From the NCBI GenBank assembly GCA_023426505.1, contig JAFAAP010000211.1:1-16390 (forward strand): 16,390 bases of DNA. Reading direction: 5' to 3'. A program made the translations under genes and the position numbers. Positions within the stretch are counted from its first letter, which is position 1; each line of letters begins with the position of its first letter. Shown piece by piece: positions 7,623 through 15,496 of the stretch. The notes beneath the pieces were generated by a model that was not told the DNA's origin, did no database searches, and saw only the letters and a list, made by a program, of their open reading frames with translations. This stretch comes from Pseudomonadota bacterium. Its GTDB lineage: Bacteria; Pseudomonadota; Alphaproteobacteria; Rhizobiales; Beijerinckiaceae.

Positions 7623-9233
7623 ATGGCGACGCCTTCCCCCGTGCTGACGATCGAGAATCTCTGCCTCGGGCTGCCGAGCCTCGCGGACCGGCCCTATGCC
7701 ATCAAGGACGTGTCGCTCTCCATCAATCCCGGCGAGACGCTCTGCGTCGTCGGCGAGTCGGGATCGGGAAAGTCCATGACCGCGATGGCGACGATCGGAT
7801 TGCTGCCCGGAGGCGTCGAGGTCCTGTCGGGCTCGATCGATCTTGCGGGCATCGACCTCATGTCGCTGACCGAAGCGGAATGGTGCGACGTGCGCGGGCG
7901 CGACGTCGGCACGGTGTTCCAGGAGCCGATGACGTCGCTCAACCCCGTGATGCGCATCGAGGACCAGATCGCCGAGACGTTCCGCGCCCATGGGATGCTG
8001 AGCCAGGCCGGACGCCGCCAGCGCACCATCGAGCTTCTCGCCGAGGTGAACCTTCCGCATCCGGAGCTGATCGCTCGCGCCTATCCGCACGAACTGTCCG
8101 GAGGCCAGCGCCAGCGGGTGATGATCGCCATGGCGCTGGCGCTCGAGCCGAAGCTCCTCATCGCGGACGAGCCGACCACCGCGCTCGACGTGACCACGCA
8201 GGCGCAGGTGCTCAAGCTCATCGACAACCTGCGCCGCAAGAAGGGCACGGCCGTGCTCTTCATCACGCACGATTTCGGCGTGGTGGCGGAGATCGCCGAC
8301 CGGGTCGCGGTGCTCCAGCAGGGCCAGCTCGTGGAGCAGGGACCGGCCGACGAGGTCCTGTCGCGGCCGCGCCATCCCTATACCCAACGCCTGCTGGCCG
8401 CGGTGCCGTCCCTGACTCCGCCGTCGCCGAAGCCGCTCCGGGACGAGCCGATCTCCCTCAAGGTCGACCACCTGACCAAGACCTATGGCGGGCGCGGGTT
8501 CTTCCGCAAGAGCCGCGAGGTACAGGCGGCCGATGCGGTGAGCTTCGACATCCGGCGCGGCGAGACCCTTGGGCTCGTGGGCGAATCCGGCTCCGGCAAG
8601 TCGACGGTCGGGCGCTGCGTTCTGCGCCTGATCGAGCCCGACGGCGGTCTGATCGAGATCAGCGACCTGCCGTTCAGCGCCCTGTCTCAGCGGGACCTCC
8701 GGCCGCAGAGGCGGCGGATCCAGATGGTGTTCCAGGACCCCTTCGCGTCCCTCAACCCCCGCCGCACGGTCGGCCGGATCATCGCCGAAGGGCCGCTCAC
8801 GCAGGGCGAGGATCCCGGAAAGGCGCTCGACCAGGCGCGTGAGCTGCTTGAGCTGGTCGGCCTGCCGGCTCAGGCGATCGACCGCTATCCGCACGAATTC
8901 TCCGGCGGCCAGCGCCAGCGCGTCGGTATCGCCCGCGCCCTCGCCATGCGGCCCGACGTGCTGGTGGCCGACGAGGCGGTCTCGGCGCTCGACGTGTCGG
9001 TGCAGGCGGAAATCCTCAAGCTGATCCGTCGGATCCAGGACGATTTCGGCCTTGCGATCCTGTTCATCACCCACGACCTGAGGGTTGCAGCGCAGATCTG
9101 CGACCGGGTGGCAGTCATGCAAAAAGGACGGATTGTGGAAATGGCCGAAACGGCACAACTTTTCGCTGCCCCGCAACACGCCTATACACGCCAGCTCCTG
9201 GCCGCAGTGCCGGGAATGAACAGAATAACGTAG
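7623..9233 (+). CDS. Fused oligopeptide-type ABC transporter ATPase (DppD-DppF-like)
   Basis: Cytoplasmic energy subunit of a Dpp/Opp-class importer, 536 residues, carrying both ATPase domains in one chain as in GsiA. Domain 1 has Walker A GESGSGKS (44-51), signature LSGGQ (158-162), Walker B ADEPTTALD (181-189) and switch His216. Domain 2 has GESGSGKS (320-327), FSGGQ (426-430), ADEAVSALD (449-457, Ala replacing the usual Pro) and His484. Each domain ends in the family's C-terminal segment, HPYTQRLLAAVPSL (251-264) and HAYTRQLLAAVPGM (519-532). These oligopeptide-type extensions distinguish it from sugar or amino-acid importer ATPases. The ATG at 7623 was chosen over an in-frame one 69 bases upstream because AGGAGA precedes it. 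It is first in the cluster, 13 bases before the aldehyde dehydrogenase gene. Its permeases and binding protein are encoded about 2.4-6 kb downstream. Substrate unknown: the class carries peptides, opines, glutathione, oligosaccharides and nickel chelates. Confidence 0.92.
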   Translation: MATPSPVLTIENLCLGLPSLADRPYAIKDVSLSINPGETLCVVGESGSGKSMTAMATIGLLPGGVEVLSGSIDLAGIDLMSLTEAEWCDVRGRDVGTVFQEPMTSLNPVMRIEDQIAETFRAHGMLSQAGRRQRTIELLAEVNLPHPELIARAYPHELSGGQRQRVMIAMALALEPKLLIADEPTTALDVTTQAQVLKLIDNLRRKKGTAVLFITHDFGVVAEIADRVAVLQQGQLVEQGPADEVLSRPRHPYTQRLLAAVPSLTPPSPKPLRDEPISLKVDHLTKTYGGRGFFRKSREVQAADAVSFDIRRGETLGLVGESGSGKSTVGRCVLRLIEPDGGLIEISDLPFSALSQRDLRPQRRRIQMVFQDPFASLNPRRTVGRIIAEGPLTQGEDPGKALDQARELLELVGLPAQAIDRYPHEFSGGQRQRVGIARALAMRPDVLVADEAVSALDVSVQAEILKLIRRIQDDFGLAILFITHDLRVAAQICDRVAVMQKGRIVEMAETAQLFAAPQHAYTRQLLAAVPGMNRIT

Positions 9234-9246
9234 GAAGGACGGAGAC

Positions 9247-10719
9247 GTGAACGACCAGGTCAGCTTGAACGTGTCGCCCGACATGGTGCACCAGAACCTC
9301 ATCGGCGGACGCAACGTCCCGGCCTCCGACGGCGCGATGCTCGACGTGCTGTCGCCGGTCGACGGTTCGCTCTTCGCCCGCATCGCCTCCGGCACCGCCG
9401 CCGACGTGGACGCAGCCGTCAAGACGGCCCGCGCGGCCTTCGAGGGCGCCTGGGGCAAGCTGACCGCCACCGAGCGCGGACGCCTTCTGATGAAGCTCGC
9501 GGCCGCCGTAGAGGCCCGTGTGGACGAACTCGGCGAGCTGGAGAGCCGTGACAACGGCAAGCCCCTGCGCCAGGCCAAGGCCGACGTGGTTGCGCTCGCC
9601 CGCTATCTCGAGTTCTACGGCAGCGCCGCCGACAAGCTGCATGGCGAGGTCATTCCCTATCTCAACACCCATTTCATCGGCGTCGAACGCGTGCCGCACG
9701 GGGTCACGGGCCACATCGTGCCCTGGAACTACCCGATGCAGATTTTCGGTCGCTCCGTCGGCGCGGCGCTAGCCGCCGGCAACGCCACGGTGGTGAAGCC
9801 GGCCGAGGACGCCTCTCTCACGATCCTGCGCGTCGCGGCGCTGGCCCGCGAGGTCGGCTTCCCGGACGGAGCGCTCAACATTGTCACGGGCCTCGGCCGC
9901 ACGGCGGGCGCCGCGCTCGCGGGTCATCCCGGCATCGACTTCCTGTCCTTCACCGGGAGCCCGGAGACCGGCACGGCGGTCCAAACGGCGGCTGCGAAGA
10001 ACCATGTCGGCGTGACCCTCGAGCTCGGCGGCAAGTCGGCCCAGGTCGTATTCGACGACGCCGATCTGGAGCGGGCGCTTCCCGTTCTCGTCAACGCCAT
10101 CATCCAGAACGGCGGCCAGACCTGCTCGGCCGGCAGCCGCCTGCTGATTCAGCGCGGCATCTTCAAGGACGTGGTGGATGCGGTGTCGGAGCGCTTCCGC
10201 ACCCTCAAGGCTGGGCGTCCGGACGCGGAGCCCGATCTCGGGCCGATGATCAATCAGGCGCAGCAGCGCCGCGTGCAGGGCTATCTCGACCGCGCCGCGC
10301 AGGAGGGCCTGACCGTCACGGCTTCCGGCGGTATCGCGGCCGATGCCCCGAAGGGCGGCTATTACGTGGCTCCGACCTTCTTCGCGCCGGTCGCTCACGA
10401 GAGCCTACTGTCGCAGGAGGAGGTCTTCGGCCCGGTGCTGGTCGCGACTCCCTTCGAGGACGAGGCCGAGGCGATCCGCCTCGCCAACGGCACGCCTTAC
10501 GGCCTCGCGGCAGGCGTCTGGACCCGCGACGCCATGCGCTCGACCCGCGTCGGGCGCGCCATGCGCGTCGGTCAGGTCTTCGTGAACTGCTACGGCGCCG
10601 GCGGCGGCATCGAGCTGCCCTTCGGCGGCTTCGGGCGCTCGGGCCATGGCCGCGAGAAGGGATTCGAGGGGCTGGTCGAGTTCACCACGACCCGCACCAT
10701 CGTCATCGCGCACGGGTAA
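9247..10719 (+). CDS. NAD(P)-dependent aldehyde dehydrogenase
   Basis: Soluble aldehyde dehydrogenase superfamily member, 490 residues, oxidising an unidentified aldehyde to its acid. Catalytic and cofactor residues are all visible: Asn161 in PWNYPMQ, Lys184 and Glu187 in VKPAED, FTGSPETG (235-242), Glu259 in LELGGKSAQ, nucleophile Cys293 in GGQTCSAG, and EEVFGPV (391-397). Glu187 favours NAD+ over NADP+ in related enzymes. The start is a GTG, with GAAGGA eight bases upstream; the next in-frame ATG (9283) lacks such a site. It follows the ATPase gene by 13 bases and precedes the SDR gene by 30, so the three are almost certainly co-transcribed. It is clearly different from the coniferyl-aldehyde dehydrogenase encoded divergently (different active-site surroundings), so the locus has two distinct aldehyde oxidisers. 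General betaine/amino-aldehyde or hydroxyaldehyde activity is possible but not shown. Confidence 0.92.
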   Translation: MNDQVSLNVSPDMVHQNLIGGRNVPASDGAMLDVLSPVDGSLFARIASGTAADVDAAVKTARAAFEGAWGKLTATERGRLLMKLAAAVEARVDELGELESRDNGKPLRQAKADVVALARYLEFYGSAADKLHGEVIPYLNTHFIGVERVPHGVTGHIVPWNYPMQIFGRSVGAALAAGNATVVKPAEDASLTILRVAALAREVGFPDGALNIVTGLGRTAGAALAGHPGIDFLSFTGSPETGTAVQTAAAKNHVGVTLELGGKSAQVVFDDADLERALPVLVNAIIQNGGQTCSAGSRLLIQRGIFKDVVDAVSERFRTLKAGRPDAEPDLGPMINQAQQRRVQGYLDRAAQEGLTVTASGGIAADAPKGGYYVAPTFFAPVAHESLLSQEEVFGPVLVATPFEDEAEAIRLANGTPYGLAAGVWTRDAMRSTRVGRAMRVGQVFVNCYGAGGGIELPFGGFGRSGHGREKGFEGLVEFTTTRTIVIAHG

Positions 10720-10749
10720 GAGCCCGGCGACAAACACAAGGGAATCAGC

Positions 10750-11499
10750 ATGAAACGCCTCGAAGGCAAGGTGGCGCTCGTGACCGGCGCCGGCTCGGGC
10801 TTTGGTCTGGGCATCGCGGAGACGTTCGCCCGCGAGGGCGCCAAGGTCGTCATCGTCGACATCAAGCAGGAGGCGGCGGAATCCGCCGCCGCGAATATCG
10901 GCGCGTCCGCCCTCGGCCTCGCCTGCGACGTGTCGAAGGCCGCCGACGTTCAGGCAGCTGTGAACAAGACGCTCGACACGTTCGGCCGCCTCGACATCGT
11001 GGTGAACAATGCCGGCATCACCCACCGCAATCGGTCGATGCTGGAGGTCGAGGAAGAGGAGTTCGACCGCATCTTCGCCGTGAACGTGAAGTCGATCTAC
11101 CACTTCGCCAGGGCCGCCGTGCCGCAGATGCGCAGCCAAGGCGGCGGCGTGTTCATCAACGTCGGCTCGACCGCCGGCCTGCGTCCGCGCCCCGGCCTCA
11201 CCTGGTACAACAGCACCAAGGGCGCGGTGCACACCATGACGAAGTCCATGGCCGTCGAGCTCGCCCCCGACCGGATCCGCGTCTGCGCGCTCGCGCCGGT
11301 GGCCGGCGAGACGCCGCTGCTCGCGACCTTCATGGGCGAGGACACCCCCGAGCGGCGCCAGGCTTTCGTGAACTCGATTCCTATCGGCCGCTTCTCGACC
11401 CCGCAGGACATCGCCAACGCGGCGCTCTATCTCGCCTCGGACGAGGCCAGCATGATCACCGGCGTCGTGCTGGAGGTCGACGGCGGTCGGTGTATCTGA
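10750..11499 (+). CDS. Short-chain dehydrogenase/reductase (classical SDR)
   Basis: NAD(P)-dependent oxidoreductase of 249 residues, soluble and probably tetrameric like other FabG-type SDRs. The cofactor motif TGAGSGFG is at 12-19, and Asp37 at the end of the second strand points to NAD(H) rather than NADP(H). NNAG is at 86-89. The catalytic tetrad is Asn112, Ser140, Tyr153 and Lys157 (YNSTK). After the sixth strand the usual Asn-Pro is Ala-Pro (182-183), followed by VAGET. The C-terminus VDGGRCI is shared with SDRs often annotated as glucose 1-dehydrogenase or 3-ketoacyl reductase; that label should not be taken literally. AAGGGA lies seven bases before the ATG. Its position directly after an aldehyde dehydrogenase gene suggests successive oxidation of one imported compound (alcohol or sugar carbon, then aldehyde), which is inference. 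Confidence 0.92.
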   Translation: MKRLEGKVALVTGAGSGFGLGIAETFAREGAKVVIVDIKQEAAESAAANIGASALGLACDVSKAADVQAAVNKTLDTFGRLDIVVNNAGITHRNRSMLEVEEEEFDRIFAVNVKSIYHFARAAVPQMRSQGGGVFINVGSTAGLRPRPGLTWYNSTKGAVHTMTKSMAVELAPDRIRVCALAPVAGETPLLATFMGEDTPERRQAFVNSIPIGRFSTPQDIANAALYLASDEASMITGVVLEVDGGRCI

Positions 11500-11512
11500 T
11501 CGCGACCGAGCC

Positions 11513-11535
11513 CTCCTCCCCCTTGTGGGGAGGAG
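11513..11535. repeat. 9-bp perfect hairpin between the SDR and binding-protein genes
   Basis: Arms CTCCTCCCC and GGGGAGGAG pair perfectly around a 5-base loop, 13 bases after the SDR stop codon. No T tract follows on the plus strand, so it is more likely a 3' stabilising or processing hairpin, or a dispersed palindrome, than a full terminator. The rest of the 154-base gap up to the binding-protein start holds no clear promoter. Confidence 0.6.
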
Positions 11536-11653
11536 ACTTAGGTTCATCCAGGACTTTAATCGCAGGATTGCCTCAACTAGCATCTTCCATCCCGCGCCGG
11601 GGTGCGTAAGCTGGAGCCCGATCGGGGTCACCCGCACGTACCGGATGGAATTC

Positions 11654-13135
11654 ATGTCGAAGCGCTTCCTGGCTGCCGCCCTCCTCCTCTCCGTCAGCTT
11701 TGCTCCCGCCTATGCGGCCAAGACCTCGCTCGTGGTCGGCATGCCGATCGAGCCCCCGGGCCTCGATCCGACAGTGGCGGCGCCGGTCGCCATCCGCGAG
11801 GTGACTTGGGCCAACCTCTACGAAGGCCTCGTCCGCATCGACCGGAACGGCAAGGTGCAGCCGCTGCTCGCCAAGAGCTGGGAGATCTCGCCGGACGGCC
11901 TCACCTACACGTTCCGGCTCCAGGATGGTGTGAAGTTCCACGACGGTACGGCCTTCGATTCCGCCGACGTGAAGTTCGCCTTCGACCGCGCCCGTGCGCC
12001 GACCTCCACCAACGCCCAGAAGCAGATCTTCGCGCCCATCGACTCCATCGAGACGCCCGATCCGCAGACGGTGGTGATCAAGCTGAAGGAGACCTCGGGC
12101 AACTTCCTCTATTATCTCGGCTGGGGCGACGCGGTGATCGTCGCGCCCGAGACGGCGGAGAACAACAAGGCCAATCCGGTCGGCACCGGCCCATTCAAGT
12201 TCAAGTCCTGGACCCGCGGCGACCGGGTGGAGCTCACCCGCAATCCCGACTACTGGCAGAAGGACAAGATCAAGCTCGACAGCGTCACGTTCCGGTTCAT
12301 CAGCGACGCCCAGGCCCAGGTCGCGGCCTTACGCGCCGGCGACGTGGACGCGTTCCCCAACCTCGGAGCGCCGGAGCTCTTCACCGAGTTCCAGAAGGAC
12401 AAGCGCTTCAGCGCCGTGGCCGGCAACACCGAGGGCGAGATCGTCGCCGGCATGAACAATGCCAAGAAGCCTTTCGACGACGCGCGCGTGCGCCGCGCGC
12501 TCATGCACGCCATCGATCGCAAGGCGCTGGTCGAGGGCGCTTACTCGGGCTTCGGCCAGCCGATCGGCAGCTTCTTCTCGCCCAACAACCCGGCCTTCGT
12601 GGACATGACGAACGTCATCCCCTACGACACCGCGAAGGCGAAGGCGCTGCTGGCGGAGGCGGGCTACGGCAACGGCCTGTCGATCACAATCAAGAGCCCG
12701 CAGATGGCCTATGCGAGCCGTTCCGCGGAGCTGATCGCCGCCATGCTGTCGGAGGTGGGCGTCGACATGAAGATCATCCCGACCGAGTTCCCGGCGAAGT
12801 GGATCGAGGAGGTCTTCAAGAACAAGGACTACGACGTCACCATCGTGGCCCACACCGAGCCCCTCGACATCGACATCTTCGCCCGCGACAACTACTACTT
12901 CAATTACAAGAACGACAAGTTCAAGGCGCTGATCGCCGACGCCGCCAAGACCACGGACGAGAAGGCGCGCTACGCGAAATACGCCGAGGCCCAGAAGATC
13001 CTTGCCGAGGACGTGCCCGCCCTCTTCCTGTTCCAGCTGCCGAAGCTCGGCGTGTGGAACGCCAAGCTGAAAGGAATGTGGGAGAACTCGCCCGTTCCGG
13101 CCAACGACGTGACGGAAGTGTCCTGGACGGAGTGA
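11654..13135 (+). CDS. Periplasmic solute-binding protein, oligopeptide type (SBP_bac_5)
   Basis: Extracytoplasmic receptor of the ABC importer, 493 residues, close to DppA/OppA length. A Sec signal peptide is clear: MSKRF, a hydrophobic core, then AYA, with cleavage expected after residue 21. It lacks a lipobox cysteine, so it should be soluble in the periplasm. Family features are the N-terminal strand with GLDPT, the YEGLVRID...LAKSWEISPDGLTYTFRLQDGVKFHDG block, GTGPFKFKSW, and the DARVRRALMHAIDRKALV helix. Family members deliver peptides or many other small solutes to paired DppB/C permeases; the ligand cannot be inferred. The ATG at 11654 was chosen because the signal peptide begins there. 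ATG 11645, three codons upstream, is possible; longer versions lack a sensible signal peptide. It is flanked by hairpins on both sides (154- and 183-base gaps), unusual spacing for this otherwise tight cluster. Confidence 0.92.
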   Translation: MSKRFLAAALLLSVSFAPAYAAKTSLVVGMPIEPPGLDPTVAAPVAIREVTWANLYEGLVRIDRNGKVQPLLAKSWEISPDGLTYTFRLQDGVKFHDGTAFDSADVKFAFDRARAPTSTNAQKQIFAPIDSIETPDPQTVVIKLKETSGNFLYYLGWGDAVIVAPETAENNKANPVGTGPFKFKSWTRGDRVELTRNPDYWQKDKIKLDSVTFRFISDAQAQVAALRAGDVDAFPNLGAPELFTEFQKDKRFSAVAGNTEGEIVAGMNNAKKPFDDARVRRALMHAIDRKALVEGAYSGFGQPIGSFFSPNNPAFVDMTNVIPYDTAKAKALLAEAGYGNGLSITIKSPQMAYASRSAELIAAMLSEVGVDMKIIPTEFPAKWIEEVFKNKDYDVTIVAHTEPLDIDIFARDNYYFNYKNDKFKALIADAAKTTDEKARYAKYAEAQKILAEDVPALFLFQLPKLGVWNAKLKGMWENSPVPANDVTEVSWTE

Positions 13136-13150
13136 GGCACAGTCTCCCGC

Positions 13151-13230
13151 CGTCATCCTCGGGCTCGTCCCGGGGATCCACGCCTTTTCGGTACAAGACG
13201 TGTATGGCCGGGACAAGCCCGGCCATGACG
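13151..13230. repeat. Paired palindromic (REP/BIME-like) element
   Basis: Two 32-base units in inverted orientation (13151-13182 and 13199-13230) match at 25 of 32 positions when one is reversed. Each folds into its own hairpin: 13155-13177 (9 pairs, one G-U, 5-base loop) and 13204-13226 (perfect ATGGCCGGG/CCCGGCCAT, 5-base loop). The units differ at both sides of two base pairs, so pairing is kept. Such elements are dispersed in Hyphomicrobiales genomes and often give spurious short peptides such as MAGLVPAIH. It occupies the gap between the binding-protein and permease genes. Confidence 0.8.
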
Positions 13231-13235
13231 CTGAA

Positions 13236-13251
13236 GAGACACGTACGTCTC
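13236..13251. repeat. Short dyad after the paired palindrome
   Basis: GAGAC and GTCTC arms with a 6-base spacer, just after the paired element. The remaining bases up to the permease start show AGAGG 12 bases before the ATG and no convincing promoter. Confidence 0.3.
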
Positions 13252-13318
13252 GCCTCCGACCTGACAGACCACCCCTGCCGCTCCCGTACGACGGAGTGAA
13301 AAGAGGCCCCTTTATCTG

Positions 13319-14266
13319 ATGCTGCGTCTCGTCCTCTCGCGCCTCGTCTCGCTGGCAGTGACCCTGCTCTTCGTGTCGCTGGCGATCTTCCTGATCCTGG
13401 AGGTGCTGCCCGGCGACCCGGCGGCGATTATGCTCGGCACCGCCGCGCGCGAGGACACGCTCGCGGCGCTGCGGCAGGAGCTCGGCCTCGGTCAGCCGGC
13501 GCTCATCCGCTATCTCGACTGGGTCGGCGGCATCCTTCACGGCGACCTCGGCACCTCGATCACCTACAAGATGCCGGTCTCGACGCTCGTGGCCGAGCGC
13601 ATGACCGTGACGCTGCCCCTGAGCCTCATGGCGATCCTCATCTCCACCCTGCTCGCCCTGCCCCTCGGCGTCGCCGCCGCCGCCCGGCGTGACGGCGCGG
13701 TGGACCGGGCTGTGCTGGTCTTCAGCCAGCTCGGCGTCGCGGTGCCGAATTTCTGGATCGGACTCATCTTCATCCTGTTCTTCTCCACCTGGCTCGGCTG
13801 GTTCCCGGCCGGCGGCTTTCCCGGCTGGGAGAACGGCGTCGCGCCGGCACTCCAGGCGCTGTTGCTGCCGGCCGTCGCGCTTGCCCTGCCGCAGGCCGCC
13901 GTGCTGACCCGGGTCACGCGCTCGGCGACGCTCGAAGTGATCGGCGCCGATTTCGTGCGCACCGCGCGGGCGAAGGGCGTCGACAGGAGCGCGACCCTGC
14001 GCCGTCACGTCGTGCCGAACGCGCTGATTCCCGTGACCACGATCCTCGGTCTCCAGCTCTCATTCTTCTTCGGCGGCGCGATCCTCGTGGAAAACGTGTT
14101 CAACCTGCCGGGCCTCGGGCGCCTCGCCTATCAGGCGCTGAACCAGCGCGATCTCGTGGTGATCAAGGACATCGTGCTGATCTTTTCCGGACTGGTGATC
14201 GTGGTGAACTTCCTCGTCGACATCGGCTACGCGATCCTCGACCCGCGCCTGAGGAGCCGCGGATGA
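13319..14266 (+). CDS. ABC transporter permease, DppB/OppB type
   Basis: Inner-membrane channel subunit of 315 residues with about six membrane helices. The N-terminus has the DppB pattern LRLVLSRLVSLAVTLLFVSLAIF, then LPGDPAAIMLG (30-40) and the periplasmic GDLGTSITYKMPV (75-87). The EAA coupling loop that contacts the ATPase is at about 210-238 (ADFVRTARAKGVDRSATL...VPNALIP). ENVFNLPGLGRLAYQAL (258-274) is the family's conserved late motif. The start codon has only a distant AGAGG (12 bases), so initiation may be modest compared with the binding protein. The stop codon overlaps the start of the next permease gene in an ATGA, which indicates translational coupling. Substrate unknown. Confidence 0.92.
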   Translation: MLRLVLSRLVSLAVTLLFVSLAIFLILEVLPGDPAAIMLGTAAREDTLAALRQELGLGQPALIRYLDWVGGILHGDLGTSITYKMPVSTLVAERMTVTLPLSLMAILISTLLALPLGVAAAARRDGAVDRAVLVFSQLGVAVPNFWIGLIFILFFSTWLGWFPAGGFPGWENGVAPALQALLLPAVALALPQAAVLTRVTRSATLEVIGADFVRTARAKGVDRSATLRRHVVPNALIPVTTILGLQLSFFFGGAILVENVFNLPGLGRLAYQALNQRDLVVIKDIVLIFSGLVIVVNFLVDIGYAILDPRLRSRG

Positions 14267-15105
14267 GACGGCTGATGCGCCTGCGCTGGAATTCCGCCCT
14301 CATCGTTGGCGGCATCCTCACCGCGATCCTGATCGCGACCGCCCTTCTCTCGCTCGTCTGGACGCCCGAGGTGCCGACGCGGGTGCGCATCGCGCTGCGG
14401 CTCAAAGGGCCCCTGGAGGCCGGGCTTCTCGGCACCGATCATTTCGGCCGCGACGTCACTTCGCTCCTCATGGTCGGCGCGTGGAATTCGCTGGCCATCG
14501 CGTGGCCCGCCGTGCTGCTCGGCGCTGCGATCGGCACCGCCATCGGCTGCGCGGCGGCCGCCTGGAAGGGCATCGCCGACGAGATCGCGATGCGCGTCTC
14601 GGACGTGGTCTTCGCGTTTCCGGCGGTGCTCTCGGCAATCATGATCGGCGCGCTCGTGGGCTCCGGCCCGCTCGCGGCGATCCTCGCGATCGCGGTGTTC
14701 AACATCCCGGTCTTCGCCCGCGTCACCCGAGGCGTGGCGCTCCAGGTCTGGACTCTCGACTACATCGCGGCCGCCCGCGCCCTCGGCAAGCACCCCCTGC
14801 GCATCACCTGGGAAGACGTGATGCCGAACATCGCCGGCGCCCTCATCGTGCAGGTGACGATTCAGCTCGCGCTCGCGATCCTCACGGAGGCGGGCTTGAG
14901 CTATCTCGGTCTCGGCGTGCGTCCACCGAACCCGAGCTGGGGCCGCATGCTCAGCGACGCGCAGACCTACCTGTCGCAGGCCCCTCACCTCGCCATCGCG
15001 CCCGGCATCGCCATCGCGCTCTCCGTGCTCGGCCTCAACCTACTCGGCGACGGCCTGCGCGACGCGCTCGATCCCACCCTGCGCGGACGAAGCGCGGCGG
15101 CATGA
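14263..15105 (+). CDS. ABC transporter permease, DppC/OppC type
   Basis: Second channel subunit, 280 residues with about six membrane helices, pairing with the DppB-type protein. The diagnostic GTDHFGRDV is at 57-65. The EAA loop is at about 165-192 (LDYIAAARALGKHPLRITWEDVMPNIAG). LSYLGLGVRPPNPSWGRML (212-230) and LGLNLLGDGLRDALDP (256-271) are standard late DppC motifs. The N-terminal region before GTDHFGRD is compact. Its ATG overlaps the preceding stop codon by four bases, so the two permeases should be made in equal amounts. It is followed by the cupin gene after 22 bases. Confidence 0.92.
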   Translation: MRRLMRLRWNSALIVGGILTAILIATALLSLVWTPEVPTRVRIALRLKGPLEAGLLGTDHFGRDVTSLLMVGAWNSLAIAWPAVLLGAAIGTAIGCAAAAWKGIADEIAMRVSDVVFAFPAVLSAIMIGALVGSGPLAAILAIAVFNIPVFARVTRGVALQVWTLDYIAAARALGKHPLRITWEDVMPNIAGALIVQVTIQLALAILTEAGLSYLGLGVRPPNPSWGRMLSDAQTYLSQAPHLAIAPGIAIALSVLGLNLLGDGLRDALDPTLRGRSAAA

Positions 15106-15127
15106 CGACGGCAGCATGGAGGTCCTG

Positions 15128-15496
15128 ATGGCATCCGACGAGCAATCCCGCGCAAGCGACATCCAGGTCACGCTTGCCCAGGCGGCCGCGCCGCTCACGG
15201 CGCAGCACCCGTTCAACATCGTGTTCGACCGCGGCGACGACATCAGCGTCGAGCTCTACGCGCCGGTCGGGCGGGACAATCAGACCCCGCACGAGCGCGA
15301 CGAGCTCTACATCGTCGCATCCGGCCACGGCACCTTCAGCCGCGGCGACGAGATCGTACCCTTCGGCCCTGGCGACCTTCTCTACGTCCCGGCCCACGTG
15401 CCGCACCGGTTCGAGACGTTCTCGGACGACTTCAAGACCTGGGTGATCTTCTACGGCCCAAAAAGAACGGCGCCGCGCGAGCGCGACGCCGTGTAG
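15128..15496 (+). CDS. Small single-domain cupin protein
   Basis: A 122-residue beta-barrel protein of the cupin superfamily, probably cytoplasmic (no signal peptide or membrane segment). Motif 1 is TPHERDELYIVASG (53-66), supplying His55 and Glu59; where most metal cupins have a second His it has Arg57. Motif 2 is FGPGDLLYVPAHVPHRFE (79-96), supplying His93. Only three of the four usual metal ligands are therefore present. Possible roles are an isomerase or lyase step on the imported compound, a binding or sensory function, or a metal-poor enzyme; none is demonstrated. The ATG at 15128 is preferred to one at 15116 because GGAGG sits five bases upstream. It is the last gene of the cluster, 22 bases after the DppC-type permease. 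Its final codons form a hairpin that probably ends transcription from both sides. Confidence 0.85.
   Translation: MASDEQSRASDIQVTLAQAAAPLTAQHPFNIVFDRGDDISVELYAPVGRDNQTPHERDELYIVASGHGTFSRGDEIVPFGPGDLLYVPAHVPHRFETFSDDFKTWVIFYGPKRTAPRERDAV
15460..15492 (-). terminator. Intrinsic terminator for groEL, probably bidirectional
   Basis: A 10-bp stem with one C-A mismatch and a 4-base loop (arms 15467-15477 and 15482-15492). On the minus strand it is followed by TTCTTTTT, the classic terminator tail, 26 bases past the groEL stop. On the plus strand a weaker TTTT follows at 15498-15501. It lies inside the cupin coding sequence. Confidence 0.75.

Noticed and set aside
9283..9285. ATG as the start of the aldehyde dehydrogenase
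   Set aside because: The GTG at 9247 has GAAGGA at the right distance and leaves a normal 13-base gap after the previous gene.
7476..9578. A 700-codon open frame antisense to the ABC ATPase and aldehyde dehydrogenase genes
   Set aside because: It spans two recognisable plus-strand genes and their junction. Its two internal repeats merely mirror the two ATPase domains.
11513..11535. Full intrinsic terminator after the SDR gene
   Set aside because: No T tract follows the hairpin on the plus strand, and the transporter genes continue in the same direction.
11525..11653. Longer N-terminus for the binding protein
   Set aside because: It would read through the intergenic hairpin and bury the signal peptide about 43 residues in. 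The start at 11654 gives a normal Sec signal.
12921..13226. Short minus-strand frame beginning MAGLVPAIHVLYRKG
   Set aside because: This is the usual false peptide read from the dispersed paired palindrome, not a gene.
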